From contig CM057342.1 of the NCBI GenBank assembly GCA_030015575.1, positions 263,338,867 through 263,402,866 of the forward strand: a stretch of DNA of 64,000 bases. Direction: 5' to 3'. The position numbers and the translations under genes were made by a program. Shown piece by piece: positions 21,311-33,285 of the stretch (position 1 is the first letter of the stretch; every line of letters starts with the position of its first letter). This stretch comes from Agapanthus africanus. Its lineage: Eukaryota > Streptophyta > Magnoliopsida > Asparagales > Amaryllidaceae. The notes beneath the pieces were generated by a model. It was not told the origin of the DNA and made no database searches. It was given only the letters and a program-made list of their open reading frames with translations.

Positions 21311-24300
21311 CTAGGGCCAGCTGTTGTAGTATCTCATACCCAACATCCCGAAGAGTCTCTTAAACTGTATCTTGATAATGGCCTTCGTGAGTGGATCCGC
21401 TGTGTTGTCCTTCGTGTCAACTCTCCTGATCTCGATCTCCCGGCGATCAACTATCTCTCGGATCAGGTGATACCGCCTCAGAATATGCCTGGATCGCTGA
21501 TGGGACCTGGGTTCCTTGGCTAAAGCCACTGCTCCATTGTTATCGCAATATAAAGGTATTGGATGCTCAATGGATGGAACCACACCAAGTTCAGTTATGA
21601 ACTTTTTCATCCAGACAGCCTCTTTGGCAGCATCATTGGCAGCGATGTATTCGGCCTCCATCGTCGAGTCTACCATGGTTTCCTGCTTGGAACTCTTCCA
21701 GCATACCGCCCCTCCATTGAGGGTAAAGACAAGTCCCGAGACTGACTTAGAGTCGTCGTTATCACTCTGGAAGCTCGAATCGGTAAAGGACTCCACTTGG
21801 AGTTCTCCGTTACCATACACCAAGAGCATCTCTTTAGTCCTTCTCAAGTACTTGAGAATGCTCTTCATAGCTGTCCAGTGACTCTCTTTTGGATCTGCTT
21901 GATACCTACTCTCTACACTTAGTGAGTATGCTACATCAGGTCTGGTACATAGCTTCGCGTACATGATAGAGCCTACTGCCGAAGCATAGGGTATCCCTTG
22001 CATGTGAGCTTTCTCCAAATCAGTCTTGGGAGATATCTTTTTGGAGAGAGCGAGTCCTGAGATCGTGGGTAAAAACGCACACTTGGATTCTTCCATACTA
22101 AACCTCTTTAGTATGGTGTCAATGTACCTGGATTGGGACAATCCCAGTATCTTTTTAGATCTATCTCTATAAATCTTAATTCCCAAGATGTAGGAGACAT
22201 CACCTAGATCTTTCATTGAGAATCTTTGTGATAAGAAGAGCTTGACCGATTACAGCATAGGAATATCATTTCCTATCAAGAGTATGTCATCCACGTACAA
22301 TACGAGGAAGACAACCTTACTCTCTGCCACCTTCTTGTATATACAAGGTTCATCTACATTTTTGATGAAGTCAAACTCTTTGACTACGACATCAAAATAA
22401 ATGTTCCAACTCCGCGTTGCCTGCTTCAACTCGTAGATGGATTTAAGCAGCTTGTACACCTTTCCGTTGCTCCCACTGTCTATGAAGCCCTCTGGCTGAG
22501 TCATGTACACACTCTCCTCTAAATCACCATTTAGAAAGGCGGTCTTAACATCCATTTGCCAGATTTCGTAGTCATGGTATGCAGCAATGGCAAGTAGGAT
22601 CTAGATGGACTTAAGTATAGCCATTAGAGAAAAAGGGTTCGTCATAATCCACACCTGGTCGTTGACGAAAACCTTTTGCAACAAGTCTAGCTTTGAAAGT
22701 CTTAACTTTTCCATCTACACCAAGTTTCTTCTTAAAGATCCATTTGCTCCCGATGGGTTTTACCCCTTCAGCAGCAACTTCCAAAGTCCATACTTTGTTG
22801 GTGTACATGGATTCCATCTCAGATCGCATTCCATCTAGCCATTTCACAGAGTCCCCACTCGTGATGGCGTGCTTGAAGATAGTTGGGTCATCATCTTCCA
22901 TGGTGCAATCCTCGCTCCCACTGTCTACGAGAAAACCATAGTATCTCTCAGGTGGATGAGGAACCCTACTAGATCGGCGGAGAGGCTGAGGTTCGTTGGG
23001 TACTATCGAATCCTCTGGTTCCACCAAATTTTCTGTCGTAGTTTGTATAGCTGGAACCTCTTCCAGTTCTACCTCCTTGCCACTAATTTCCTTTGCAAGA
23101 AATTCCTTTTCCAAAAAGGTGGCATGTCGAGAAACAAACACCTTTTGTTTCTCGGTGTGGTAGAAAATATACCCTTGTGAGTTTTTGGGATATCCTACAA
23201 ACTTGCACAGAACAGACCTTGCCTCGAGTTTGTCCGGATTATGCCTTTTGACATAGGCCAGACAACCCCATATCTTAACATAATTAAGACATGGTCTCTT
23301 CCCCTTCCATATCTCATATGGAGTAGAAGGCACTGATTTGGTAGGGACCATATTCAATAGGTGTATGTCTATCTTAAGCGCATACCCCAAAAGGAAATAG
23401 GCAACTCAGTAGTGCTCATCATAGAACGCACCATATCTAATAGGATGCGATTTCTCCGTTCTGATAAACCGTTGTGCTGTGGTGTATACGGAGGAGTAAG
23501 CTGAGAGAGAATCCCATTCTCTTTTAGATAGTCACGGAATTCCATGCTCAAGTATTCTCCTTCCCGATCAGATCGAAGGATTTTAATACTTTTACCCATT
23601 TGGTTCTCAACTTCGTGCTTATATTCTTTGAATTTCTCAAAAGCTTTAGACTTGTGTTTCAATAGAAACACATGTCCGTATCTTGAGAGATCGTCAGTGA
23701 ATGTAATGAAGTTTGAGGAACCATCCCTGGCATGTGTAGACATGGGACCGCATACATCACTATGTATCAGTCCCAAGAGTTCTGTAACTCTTTATCCGTG
23801 TCCAGTAAACGGAGTTTTGGTCATCTTGCCTTTGAGACATGACAGGCAAGTTTTATAAGATGATAATTCGAACGGATTCAAATATCCATCCTTAAGTAAT
23901 TTAGCTAGTCGTGTCATATTGATATGACCTAGTCTACAATGCCATAAGAAGGATTCGTTCATTTCTGAACTCTTCCTCTTGTATGTGTTTTGTATGTTAA
24001 GAACTGTGGTTTGATTTAGAACGTATATGCCATTAATTAACGAGCCTGATCTAATCAACTTTTGATTCAGGAAGATGTTCATAACATTATCCTATACTAC
24101 AAAATTATATCATTCTTTACTTAATAAAGAAACTGATATAAGATTGCATATCAGGGTCGGTATGTAATAGCATTCATTCAGAATCAATGTATTACCATTT
24201 GGTAATACATGGTGATATTCGCCAACTGCTTTGGCTGCAACATTTGCATCATTCCCTACTCTTACGGAATGATCACCCATTCCCAGTTCTCTACCATTCC

Positions 24301-24460
24301 TTAGCCCATATAACATATTACATATGTGGGATCCCGATCCGGTATGTAATACCCAGGACGTAGAGTGAACTGAGAAACAGTTCTCAATAACAAACATACC
24401 CGAAGAAGATGCATCAACATACTTATTCTTCGTTTGGGCGGCATAGGAATCCGGATATTC
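21311..24460 (-). pseudogene. pol: E2 pol (protease, integrase, reverse transcriptase, RNase H), few breaks
   Basis: Read right to left. The protease active site at 24344 reads HTG where E4, E5 and E6 have DTG, so the catalytic Asp is lost. The integrase zinc region (HCRLGH, CLSC) and the DDE core (HSDVCGPM, RSDREGEYL, SERRN) follow. The reverse transcriptase YVDD lies at 22286-22297. A complete RNase H frame runs from 22216 to the stop at 21311, with the DSS, STMEAEYIA and YCDNN motifs. Breaks fall near 22230, 22580, 23380, 23785 and 24095. It is better preserved than the pol of E5, but no full product is possible. Confidence 0.88.
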
Positions 24461-24583
24461 CATTATTTCCTGTTCAGTCTTATAACAATTATAAGAAAGA
24501 ACGGAACCAACGTTCCCCTGCTCAGTATAACAAGCGGGTTCGGTCAATACATCCATATTATTATCTTGATTAAGGCCTGACAT
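24461..24583 (-). pseudogene. gag: E2 gag vestige with a large internal deletion
   Basis: The ATG at 24583 begins MSGLNQDNN, the counterpart of the E4 start MTGLKLL. Within about 30 codons the sequence has jumped to the linker near the former zinc knuckle, and it joins the protease without a capsid domain. About 660 bp of gag are missing relative to E4, and the CCHC knuckle cannot be read. The same shortened arrangement occurs in E5, so the deletion predates both insertions. Confidence 0.8.
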
Positions 24584-25028
24584 GGTCGCTACCTGGAGAG
24601 AGAGAGAAGAAAACACTTTAGCGTATGCTCTTGTAAGATTAGATTGGTTTTTATCTTATCTAATCAGGATGGCTCCTATATTTTTATCAAATCTTCCTTT
24701 AAACCCTAAAAGGTAAGACTAGCCGGGATTAATTATATCTTACAACTTTTCCAATCTTTCAGCCAGTCCAGTGTTGGTACTTTGAAGGAGGTTCCCCATG
24801 CTTTCGCATGGGCCTAATTAAAATAAACCTCATTTTCCCAGGGGCGTAGCCCCGTTAACACCTTTCTAGACAGCTACTTGATCGACTAATTGTCATGTGT
24901 AAAACTCTCCCAGGAGTAACTCTTACTCGCAGTGGGTATCGGGATCCAACTATCTCATAGAAGGTATGCAATCTCATTGCAAATTTCAGCACTTGAAATT
25001 CCCGATAATGCTTTTGCCCCTAACGTGC

Positions 25029-25233
25029 TATGACTTTGATGAAAGCCAACAAAGCATAGTCCGTTAGTCAAGTTCAACCCGTACATTTCATGATTGAATT
25101 AAACCCACCCACACGACCCTTGACGAAAGCCAACAAATCCGTACGACTACCCTAATCCAATCGCATCATATGCAGCAGATAAGCAGTAAGTAGTTACCGC
25201 ACACCATGCCTTGACGAAAGCCAACAAACGTAG
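25029..25233 (-). other. E2 leader hairpin trio (T3, T2, T1)
   Basis: The core on the minus strand is TTGGC-TTTC-GTCAA, which closes with a G-U pair, at 25131-25144 and 25211-25224. A decayed core lies at 25038-25050. The outer stem CTATG/CATAG is intact at 25029-25033 with 25056-25060. Outer pairing of the other two is weakened by mutations, in keeping with the age of E2. Confidence 0.65.
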
Positions 25234-25377
25234 CACGAATACTAAGTAGTACATATCTGAAATGACGGAGGGCTACGCAGGTTTTTAAGAAAACCATGAG
25301 CGTAATGTACTTGATATCGTTGTAGAATCGAGTGATTTTTGAAAAGGAGTGTTTTTGAGGCTTGTACTAGTTTTTCT

Positions 25378-25602
25378 AAAGTGGTTACTTCCGGTAAAGG
25401 GATCTCGGCTCTTTCATTATCGAATAAGGTTGCAGGATATTTCACAAATATCACTATGCAAAGCAACAACTATAGAAGCAATCAAAAACAAAACCGAGTG
25501 AGTTATAGCATCTGCTAGTTTCGCTAAAGAGGTCACTCCCGGTGAAGGGATCTCGGCACTTTCCTTATCGAATAAGGTGCTGGATATTCTACAAGGAATA
25601 CC
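25378..25602 (-). other. E2 duplicated leader hairpin module (S1, S2)
   Basis: Two copies lie about 148 bp apart. Copy 2 has CCTTAT/ATAAGG around CGA (25563-25568 with 25572-25577), followed by a GG-TATTC/GAATA-CC hairpin (to 25602). The first stems (AAAG/CTTT) retain four pairs each. Copy 1 is more decayed. Confidence 0.65.
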
Positions 25603-25750
25603 GCTATGCAAAGCAAAAACTAGAGCTAACCTTTTTGAAAATTTGATTCTACAATATCTTTTAGGTTTCTTTTCCTTCATTAATCTTATTAATGAAGTCC
25701 CATCATTTATGCTTCCTAAGTATCACAGAAGAAACGAAAATACAACGTAC

Positions 25751-25852
25751 GCTTATGCCATCCGCATTCGCCACAGTGTTCTGTTATGCACCGTTAGGTT
25801 ACTTAACTAACGACATACCGGGATGGGACTAGCGCAGGTGCAAAACATAAGC
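25751..25852 (-). other. E2 leader long stem structure (R)
   Basis: The outer pair GCTTATG/CATAAGC (25751-25757 with 25846-25852) is extended by AACGT/ACGTT outside it. The apical GTTAG/CTAAC stem is kept. The ATCCGC/GCGGAT stem seen elsewhere is damaged here. Confidence 0.7.
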
Positions 25853-25972
25853 AACGTTTATTATATATCATATATATAATAATAAAGCAATCGTCTCAAG
25901 CATATAAAGTGATCACATCACAGAATATCAGCAGCAGAAGCTAACATATGAAATATTGGATATACTAGAAGG

Positions 25973-26007
25973 TCCGTGTTTTATTTTGAGTCTGTATAAA
26001 ACACGGA
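25973..26007 (-). other. E2 leader hairpin Q
   Basis: TCCGTGTTTTAT (25973-25984) pairs perfectly over 12 bp with ATAAAACACGGA (25996-26007), with an 11-nt loop. Confidence 0.75.
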
Positions 26008-27123
26008 TTCCATAGTCGTGATGAATAGCCAAAACCACATCCCTAAACCCCTACGAGAGAGGTAAGCAACCCTACTAATTCTAGAGTTAGGAGACCCGTA
26101 TTTGACTCCTCGAGTTGGTCTCCCACTGGATTCTAGAACCCGGTTACTTGTGCTCCCCTCCTTGGGTCTATTCTAATGCGGAAAAGTAAATGATATACAA
26201 CAATGGTGACATCATCCTCAACCCGGAAGTTCCCCAATAAAAGAATATTACATACACTGAATTTTACATGAATGAAAATAAAAACTCGCATCTCACATAA
26301 AACTCCCGGCTATTCAAAACACGACGATCCAATATAACATATCATAACAACACATAACATCACATGTCATCAACGTAAGTAAATTTGCGTATCCCAATTG
26401 TCGTTGACATATAGCAACGGAACCTGCGATACACCACATATTACACTTACGGTCGCAAAAAAGAAAATGTCAAACTACAACATTTTGGAATCCACAATCA
26501 CCTTAGACATCATAAACCAGAAATATCACATAGTTCGGATTCCATGCCTAGCTATATGAATTCCACATATTGTATCACATTCCACAAATAGATAGATGAT
26601 ATTAAACATTCCGATCGAATCAACAAACACCCAAAATTACCCAAAAAACTCAACACTTGAGCGGAGTTTAAAAAGATTCAGCACATGCCACAGTACCAGT
26701 GGACCAACCGTAGAAGGGTCTACCCTTGCCTCACCTATGGCACCGCGGAATTACCGCAAACCCTAGGGTTTGACAGCGGTTCTTACGGTCATAGAATCGA
26801 GTTAGGGTTTCGTTCTTCTAGAGGGTCCATCGCATTACTTGCATGATGTTTGAATGTTCTTTAACTCGGAAAAAATCCAACTCTTGGAAAATTTTCCGTC
26901 GAGGGCTAAGTGTGTATTTGATATCCGTTCGAACTTTTTAACATCTTCTAAAATAACCCGAAAAACTGTTAGAATTATGACTACGAAACACTCCAATTTG
27001 CCTTTGCAGAAAGTTAATATCACATGCAAATTTAGCAAAAATAAACAACACCTGAAACACCAAAACCCAGAGACTGGAACACAGAACAAATTTCAACCCT
27101 AAACTCCACTCTAAAACCAAGCA

Positions 27124-27152
27124 GGCCGGTTTTCTTGCCTCTGTGGCCGGCC
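27124..27152 (-). other. E2 leader GC-rich hairpin P
   Basis: GGCCGG (27124-27129) pairs with CCGGCC (27147-27152). It is shorter than in the other elements but at the same distance from the PBS (186 nt). Confidence 0.5.
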
Positions 27153-27337
27153 AAATTCTGAGCTCTGGGGTTGAATTTTGCACCGAGTTCATGTTTCACC
27201 TCATAAAACATTCTGCAGTTGTTTAAAAAATTTTTAGAGCACATTTAAAAATCGACAGAAACTAGGTAATCTTGTTTCAAGTTTCGGAGTTGTTTCGGTT
27301 TCGTAATTCTACACAATCCGTCTAATTCTCTAGCTAA

Positions 27338-27349
27338 GCTCTGATACCA
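27338..27349 (-). other. E2 primer-binding site
   Basis: The minus strand reads TGGTATCAGAGC, initiator Met-tRNA type, one base from the LTR at 27351. Confidence 0.92.
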
Positions 27350-27350
27350 T

Positions 27351-29446
27351 AGTAGGGTTCCTATGCACGACAGCAAGATTTCGGGAAGTATCGTCCATGC
27401 CATTTTCAAAATTTTGTCATACTAAAGAACTCTAACCTAGGATGTTTAACTAGAGAATCATACGAAATATATTGTAAACTACTATACAAGTAAGTGAACT
27501 AGGAATACAACCTTTATAGACCGGTTCTTTACATCAATAGCTCCGTGTAGTAGTCCCTTCGCTCCAAATAGTGATCTTCCAGACTCTAGCATGGCTTCAC
27601 AAGGTGAAAGGAACGAGCTTGCGCGAACTCTTCGAGGCCGAAGATGATCTACATCGAGGATACACTAACCCAAGCTACTACTTCACTAATGAGAGATTAG
27701 TGAAGCTAACACTCTAAACTAAATGGCTAATCTAGTAGAGGACGATGAAGTAGGATTTTTGCTCACTTTAGAATTCTTTTTCTCACTATTATTTCTCACT
27801 TGCACAAAACCTAGAGAGCTCTTGAGCTTGAAGAAGAAGATGAAGAGAGATAATGTTGTGTGAATGAATGGCAACCATGGGTGAGAAAATATCTAATATT
27901 ACTCATGTAGAGACTTAACCATGAGTTTAGATAATGGTTGGGTTAACAAATATCTAGTGTAAGACAAAACTAGTGGATTAAGTCAATGGATCTCCAAGCT
28001 TCTCAAAGCTTCATGCCATGTGACAAATTTCCAACTAATAATTGAATTACTATAAATAAATAAACCCTACATTATCTTTATCATGGTGTAAGTCTCATAC
28101 ACCCATGTTGCATGTATCATCAACCATGGCACAAAAATGTACAATAATATATATATCACATATATATTATATGCACACAAGTGAGAAAAGAAATGTTTAA
28201 GTGAGCTAATATTAGTTAATGTAATCCAGTATATCACATATACAATTATACATTAAATTATCAAATCAACACTTGATTTAATAATCCGGCTATATCACAT
28301 ACAACCGACTAATATAATCTGTATCAACTTATCGAATCAACACTTGTTTCGATAACCCGGCTATATCACATATAACCGACCGATACAAATAAATCGCTAG
28401 AATAAAATACAGTATCACATACACGTATTAATCTAGGTCCCGCACATATCACATATGTGCTCCTACTTCATTTTGGCTGAGCCAGTGAAATCTCTGTGTA
28501 GGACTCTAAAGACTCGTCAATACGCCGGCAGTAGGTGATGATCATATCAAGCACCCACAAGCTGTCAGCTGTACCAGCTGGACGTAACAACTACCTGGGT
28601 ATTGAGCGATCAGAAGATCAACAAGAAAGCCCGCTTTAGCTCCCGTAAAGCCTGTCAGTAACACTACCGTACAGTCCGGTCTCTTCGTCTAAGATGTCGC
28701 ATATCAAGTCTAGGGGTGGTAAACGTCAGACCCCAATAACTCGAAAAGTCATGCCGATACGAGGTTCATAACGGGATGAGAAACTACTGATAACACTTAT
28801 CAGTAAATCTCTAAATCAGCCCTGGCCAGGGACTTCCAGTTATAGCCAATCGAGCACAACACGACATCTACCCCCAATACCGGGAGAGACGAAATCCCTT
28901 CCTATCGCTCATTGCTTCTTTGTGACTCGGGACTGTACCCAAAAACCACCGTTTTGCACGTTCTCTTGAACGTGGTATGGTGGAAATCAAAGCACAGTGG
29001 AAATCACACAAGACTCTATGACGATCTCGGGTCTACAGACTAACCTGCACCTGTGTCACCAGAGAACTGCTATCTGACGTCAGATATAGTACCATCTAGG
29101 AGTTCTCGGTGAGTCCGTCCAGTATACCCAGTCTCCACTGAGCACCCGTATACCATCTCTGATGTCAAACACCAATGGATATGGGATCATCCATCACCCA
29201 TCTCATGGGTCGAGAAGCGTATGCGCTAGTCTACTCTGGTATATTGATGCCCTGTCTCGATACACCCACGACTAGGAACATTAAAGGATAAACTTATGGA
29301 CTACCATGACCCCACTAGTATGATCTGCATCATAATCCTGGTAGTCAAGTTCACATCCTAAGGGCTTTACCAACATGTAATCATGAGATAGTATCAAGAG
29401 ACAAGCATACATATTAAGATAAATAGCAACCAGATAGCATACTATC
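27351..29446 (-). repeat. E2 5' LTR, outer end removed by E3
   Basis: It starts AGTAGGGTTCC, with the terminal TG changed to AG, and stops at CATACTATC where E3 begins. About 99 bp of the LTR end, visible in the 3' LTR up to 21296, should resume beyond E3 off-window. It contains a perfect CACGTTC/GAACGTG hairpin (28957-28963 with 28968-28974). Confidence 0.9.
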
Positions 29447-30702
29447 TGTAGGGTTACTTAGCAAGGCAGCAAGGTTTCGGGAGGTATCGTCCAAGCCATT
29501 TTAAAAAAATTTCCGTTCTAAACAACCCTAACAAAGAATCTTAACTAGAGTTTTAAACAAAACAACATGCAAACAACTTTACAACTAAGTGAATGCGGAA
29601 TACAACCTTTGTAGACCGGTCCTTCACTTCTATAGCTCCCTGTAGTAGTCCCTTCGCTGCGATCATCGAACTCCTGGACTCAAGTGAGGGTTTACATGAA
29701 GAAATGAACGGACTTGCTAATTGCCTTCGAAGCCGAAGATGATCTACGTCGAGGAGACTCAAGCTCATGCTACCTCTTCACTAATTGTGTAGATTAGTGA
29801 AGCAAACACCCTAAACTAAATGGCTAATAGTAAAGGATGATGAAGTAGGAATTTTGCTCACTTTAGATTTAATTTTCTCACAATCTATCATCACTTTCAT
29901 AAAAACTAGAAAGTTTAAAATGAGGACGAAGAAGATGAAGCTCAAGTGATGAAAGAATAAATATATGGTTCTAAATGCAACCTTGGGTGAGTATATCATA
30001 TATACTAACCCATGTAGAGAGTTAACCACTGTGTATGGTTAATGGTTGGGTTGATAAATATCTTAAGAAAAACAAAAGAGTGGACTAAGTCAATGGTTAT
30101 CTTCAAACTTCTCCAAGCTTCCAACCATCAAAATATCTCCACTAATTTGTAATTACTTAAGAATAAATATTAAAGCTTAACATTAACCCTAGCATGGTGT
30201 GAGTCTCATACATCCATGTTGCATGTGTAACCAAGCATGTCACAATAATATATATCGCATATATATTATTTGTGAACAAAAGAAAATAATACAGTTAACA
30301 TATATCACATATATATCAATGTATCAAATATGAGAAAAAGAAATACTTAAGTGAGCTAATATTACTTAATGTAATTTAATATATCAAATATATAATTCTA
30401 CATTAAATTATCAAATCAACATTTGATTTAATAATCCAGCTATATTACATATAACCGACTAATATCAACTGTAACAACTTATTGAATCAACACTTGATCC
30501 GATAACTCGGCTATATCTCATATAACCTACTGCTGTCACATATCGCGAGAATAGAATGCGGTATCACATACGCGCATTAATCTCGATTTCGCACATATCA
30601 CATATGTGCACCTACTCTGTTTCGCATGAATCAGGAAACCTCTGTGTAGAACTCTAAAGACCTATCAATACGCCGGCAGTAGGTGATGATCATATCAAAC
30701 AC
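29447..30702 (-). repeat. E3 3' LTR, first part (left of G1)
   Basis: TGTAGGG start, similar to the E2 LTR start and to E5. It ends at ATCAAACAC, where G1 begins. The last five bases, AACAC (30698-30702), are one copy of the G1 target duplication. Confidence 0.88.
30698..30702. other. G1 target-site duplication, left copy
   Basis: AACAC directly precedes TGTTATGACCC. The identical 5-mer follows the right G1 LTR at 52705-52709. Confidence 0.9.
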
Positions 30703-31570
30703 TGTTATGACCCAAATTTAGGCACGCGACCGGCCCTTAAACCACGTGATGTCAACAGGCGTTTGCAATTTAAGTAAGCCGAAACCCAGAAATCTAAACC
30801 ACCCCAAAAAGGGATAAGTGGAGAAAACATAGTTAAAAATCTTCTGAAAACCACAAGTAGAAATCTTTAAACTTAAGTTTACTGTTTTAAAAATTTCGGC
30901 AGCACCTTCTTTATAAAAACTAGTCCGGAAAATGGGTACAACATAGAATATAAAAAAAAGCATCCCCAAACGGGAGCAAATCTCGCCCAAAGGCTGAAAC
31001 AACCACCACAACAGATATACGACGCCGTAGCGAAGAAATGAAATAATCCACATAAATAAAGGCCGGCTCACGCGAGCATGACAACCAGAGTCACAAAATA
31101 ATACAATATCGATTCTCACAACTCGTCTCTAAGTCAAATGCATGAAGTGGTAGATGGAGAGTACTAGATACAAAAGATAAATAATGAACATTATCGGATA
31201 ACCGCAAAATCCACCTATAGCAAAAGGCCTCACAGCCAACCGTAGTGGTATCCGCAAAAGTAAGGATAATAAGAAGCACTGCCGCGACTACTCTGAGGGT
31301 AAATCCTGCAAAAATTGTGGCACAATGGGGGAGAGTTGCTAACTCGTGAATAGTAAATAATATCATACTGTAATCGCAAGTATGCACTAACAACGATAAT
31401 TTATTACATGTAATCTGATAGCATAACTATGGAATATGTATATGCAACTATTATGATCAAGGTACACCACTAGGGTACTATATCTACATGAATCAAATGA
31501 ATATCAAATAAATCCTGAGTGTGGAATAAATAATAAACCTCATGCACAAATCATTAGCATGGAAAAACCT

Positions 31571-31867
31571 GGTGTCTATCAACGACACCCCAAATCCCAA
31601 AATCCTCAGGCACCGTCACCAGGACTGGCCCTTATATCCTGTAAATCTCATGGAACCTGAGTGCCCAACATCGGCACTCGAAAACATCATGAATTACTCG
31701 TGTCCAATATCGACACATAAATCCACATATCGTATCTGTACATCTCACGGAACCTGAGTGTCCAATATCGACACTCGCAATCCACGGAACCTGAGTGTCA
31801 AACCTCGACACTCGCAATCTATATACCCTTATGTCTCACGGAACCTGAGTGTCCAACTTCGACATTC
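31571..31867. repeat. Array of short hairpins in the G1 3' LTR
   Basis: Six related dyads occur. They are GGTGTC/GACACC (31571-31576 with 31584-31589), GAGTGCC/GGCACTC (31659-31665 with 31673-31679), GTGTC/GACAC (31700-31704 with 31712-31716), and GAGTGTC/GACACTC (31756-31762 with 31770-31776, and 31793-31799 with 31807-31813). The sixth is a GAGTGTC/GACATTC copy at 31847-31867. Most follow GGAACCT. Stems change on both arms between units. Confidence 0.75.
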
Positions 31868-31990
31868 GCAATCTACACATCATATCATGTTTCTAACACA
31901 AGTCTCAGAACCGAGAAATCTTAGGGTGGATGCATCGAAATATCAAGTAAAGAATAAGAATACTTGCATAGATCATTATGATGATATTAT

Positions 31991-32012
31991 ATACACACAC
32001 ACACACACACAT
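31991..32012. repeat. (AC)n microsatellite in the G1 3' LTR
   Basis: About ten AC dinucleotides. The same place in the 5' LTR instead has expanded AT-rich 38-bp units (50525-50638), so this tract changed after insertion. Confidence 0.9.
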
Positions 32013-33280
32013 ATAACATCGTCCCATACCACTGATATATATATATATATACATATATAACAACTTTCCATACCACTGATATATATCATCAGGAGTAAAA
32101 CATCCAGAAAACATCATATGAAATCCTTATCTCAATACGTCAATCCATAGAATATAATATATGCAACATAAAACCGTAATATGAGCATAACAAGGGAACG
32201 ATCGCTATTTAAATGCATAAAGCCATTAAATATATCATGCGGTTCCCAATTATCCAAAATCCAATGCAACATCATGTAAAGTGAACATGTAGCTATAGCA
32301 AGTATATGTGTAAGCATGTAGGTATGCATGTATGCTATATTTCATATGCGCCATCGCACAAGAATCAATGCCTCAATGTCGCTAACCAATAGCAAGGTAT
32401 ATGTGGAAGCATGTAGGTATACATGTATGCTATATTTCATATGAATATTTGTATTGTGTGCATCATGGCAATTACAGACAGTTTGTGTGTAGCATAAAAT
32501 TGGTGCTCGTGCAACATGAACTGTCAATAATAGTGCAGTGTCCACAGGGTACGCGTTCAGGCACAATAAGTACTAATATGCAATGATGCTCATGTGCAAT
32601 CAACTCATATACATATAAACATGCAGCTATAATTATCATATCCAGCCCTGACGCATAACGCCTTACGGGCGATTTCCCCATAGATGTTAAATCTACTCAC
32701 CGATGATCTCGAGCTAATAAAATCCGACCACCTGCTTCCCTTTCTTTGCAGCATTCGAAGTCCCCGCTTGCGTTCCTAAAATTTCACAAACACAACACAT
32801 AAGACTAAATATCCAGCGCCGACACAAAGATAATGAAACACAAGGATAACGTTCACAAGATATACACAATGTGCACCTAGTGCACAAAACGTGTACGACA
32901 TCGGCACAAGCCTATCTAGGATCGCTAAACTACACAACCATCCAACCAAGACCCCGATCGTACCAATCGTGCATTCGCAACACAATATATATCGTGGAAG
33001 ATAATATATATAATATCGTAACGTCAATTTAAACCCATGCCTAATTTAACCGAAAACCTAGTAAGCAACTTTTAATCATTTTAGCTTAAGTCTAGAAGTT
33101 TAAACAAATCTAGCGATCACAATCATCGCAAAGTAGCTTAACTAAGTCACATAAAGCTTTACTACAATTTTAATCTCACCCATATAAGATTTAGTGATAG
33201 TTAGTTTGCTATTAAGCTTAATTAGACAATTAGGAAAATAACAAATAACATTCTCACAACTAGGTAAAGTTTTCCAAGTC

Positions 33281-33285
33281 TACAC
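33281..33285. other. E6 target-site duplication, left copy
   Basis: TACAC, repeated at 43398-43402 on the other side of E6. Confidence 0.9.

Larger units (their letters stand above)
24584..27337 (-). other. E2 untranslated leader
   Basis: This 2754-bp leader is homologous to that of E5 and has no supported coding frame. On the minus strand a CT-rich tract plus CCAG precedes the gag vestige. It contains hairpin sets P, Q, R, S and T. The stretch 26300-27100 matches the E5 leader without a recognisable protein. Confidence 0.78.
19870..29446 (-). mobile_element. E2: gag-deficient Ty1/copia element, host of E4 and E3
   Basis: On the minus strand it has a 5' LTR (27351-29446, outer end cut by E3), a PBS, a 2.75-kb leader, a gag vestige, a fairly well preserved pol and a 3' LTR (19870-21296, inner part only). 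The first 766 bp of the 3' LTR are missing because E4 is inserted there. The last roughly 99 bp of the 5' LTR are missing because E3 is inserted there. Sampled LTR differences of about 3-7% by eye make it older than E4 and E5, as nesting requires. Confidence 0.88.
30703..33285 (-). repeat. G1 3' LTR, left part
   Basis: It starts TGTTATGACCC, equivalent to TGTCACGACCC at 49229. It is interrupted at TCTACAC by E6 and resumes at 43403. It contains a hairpin array (31571-31867), an AC microsatellite and a 94-bp-period duplication at 32297-32452. Confidence 0.9.
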
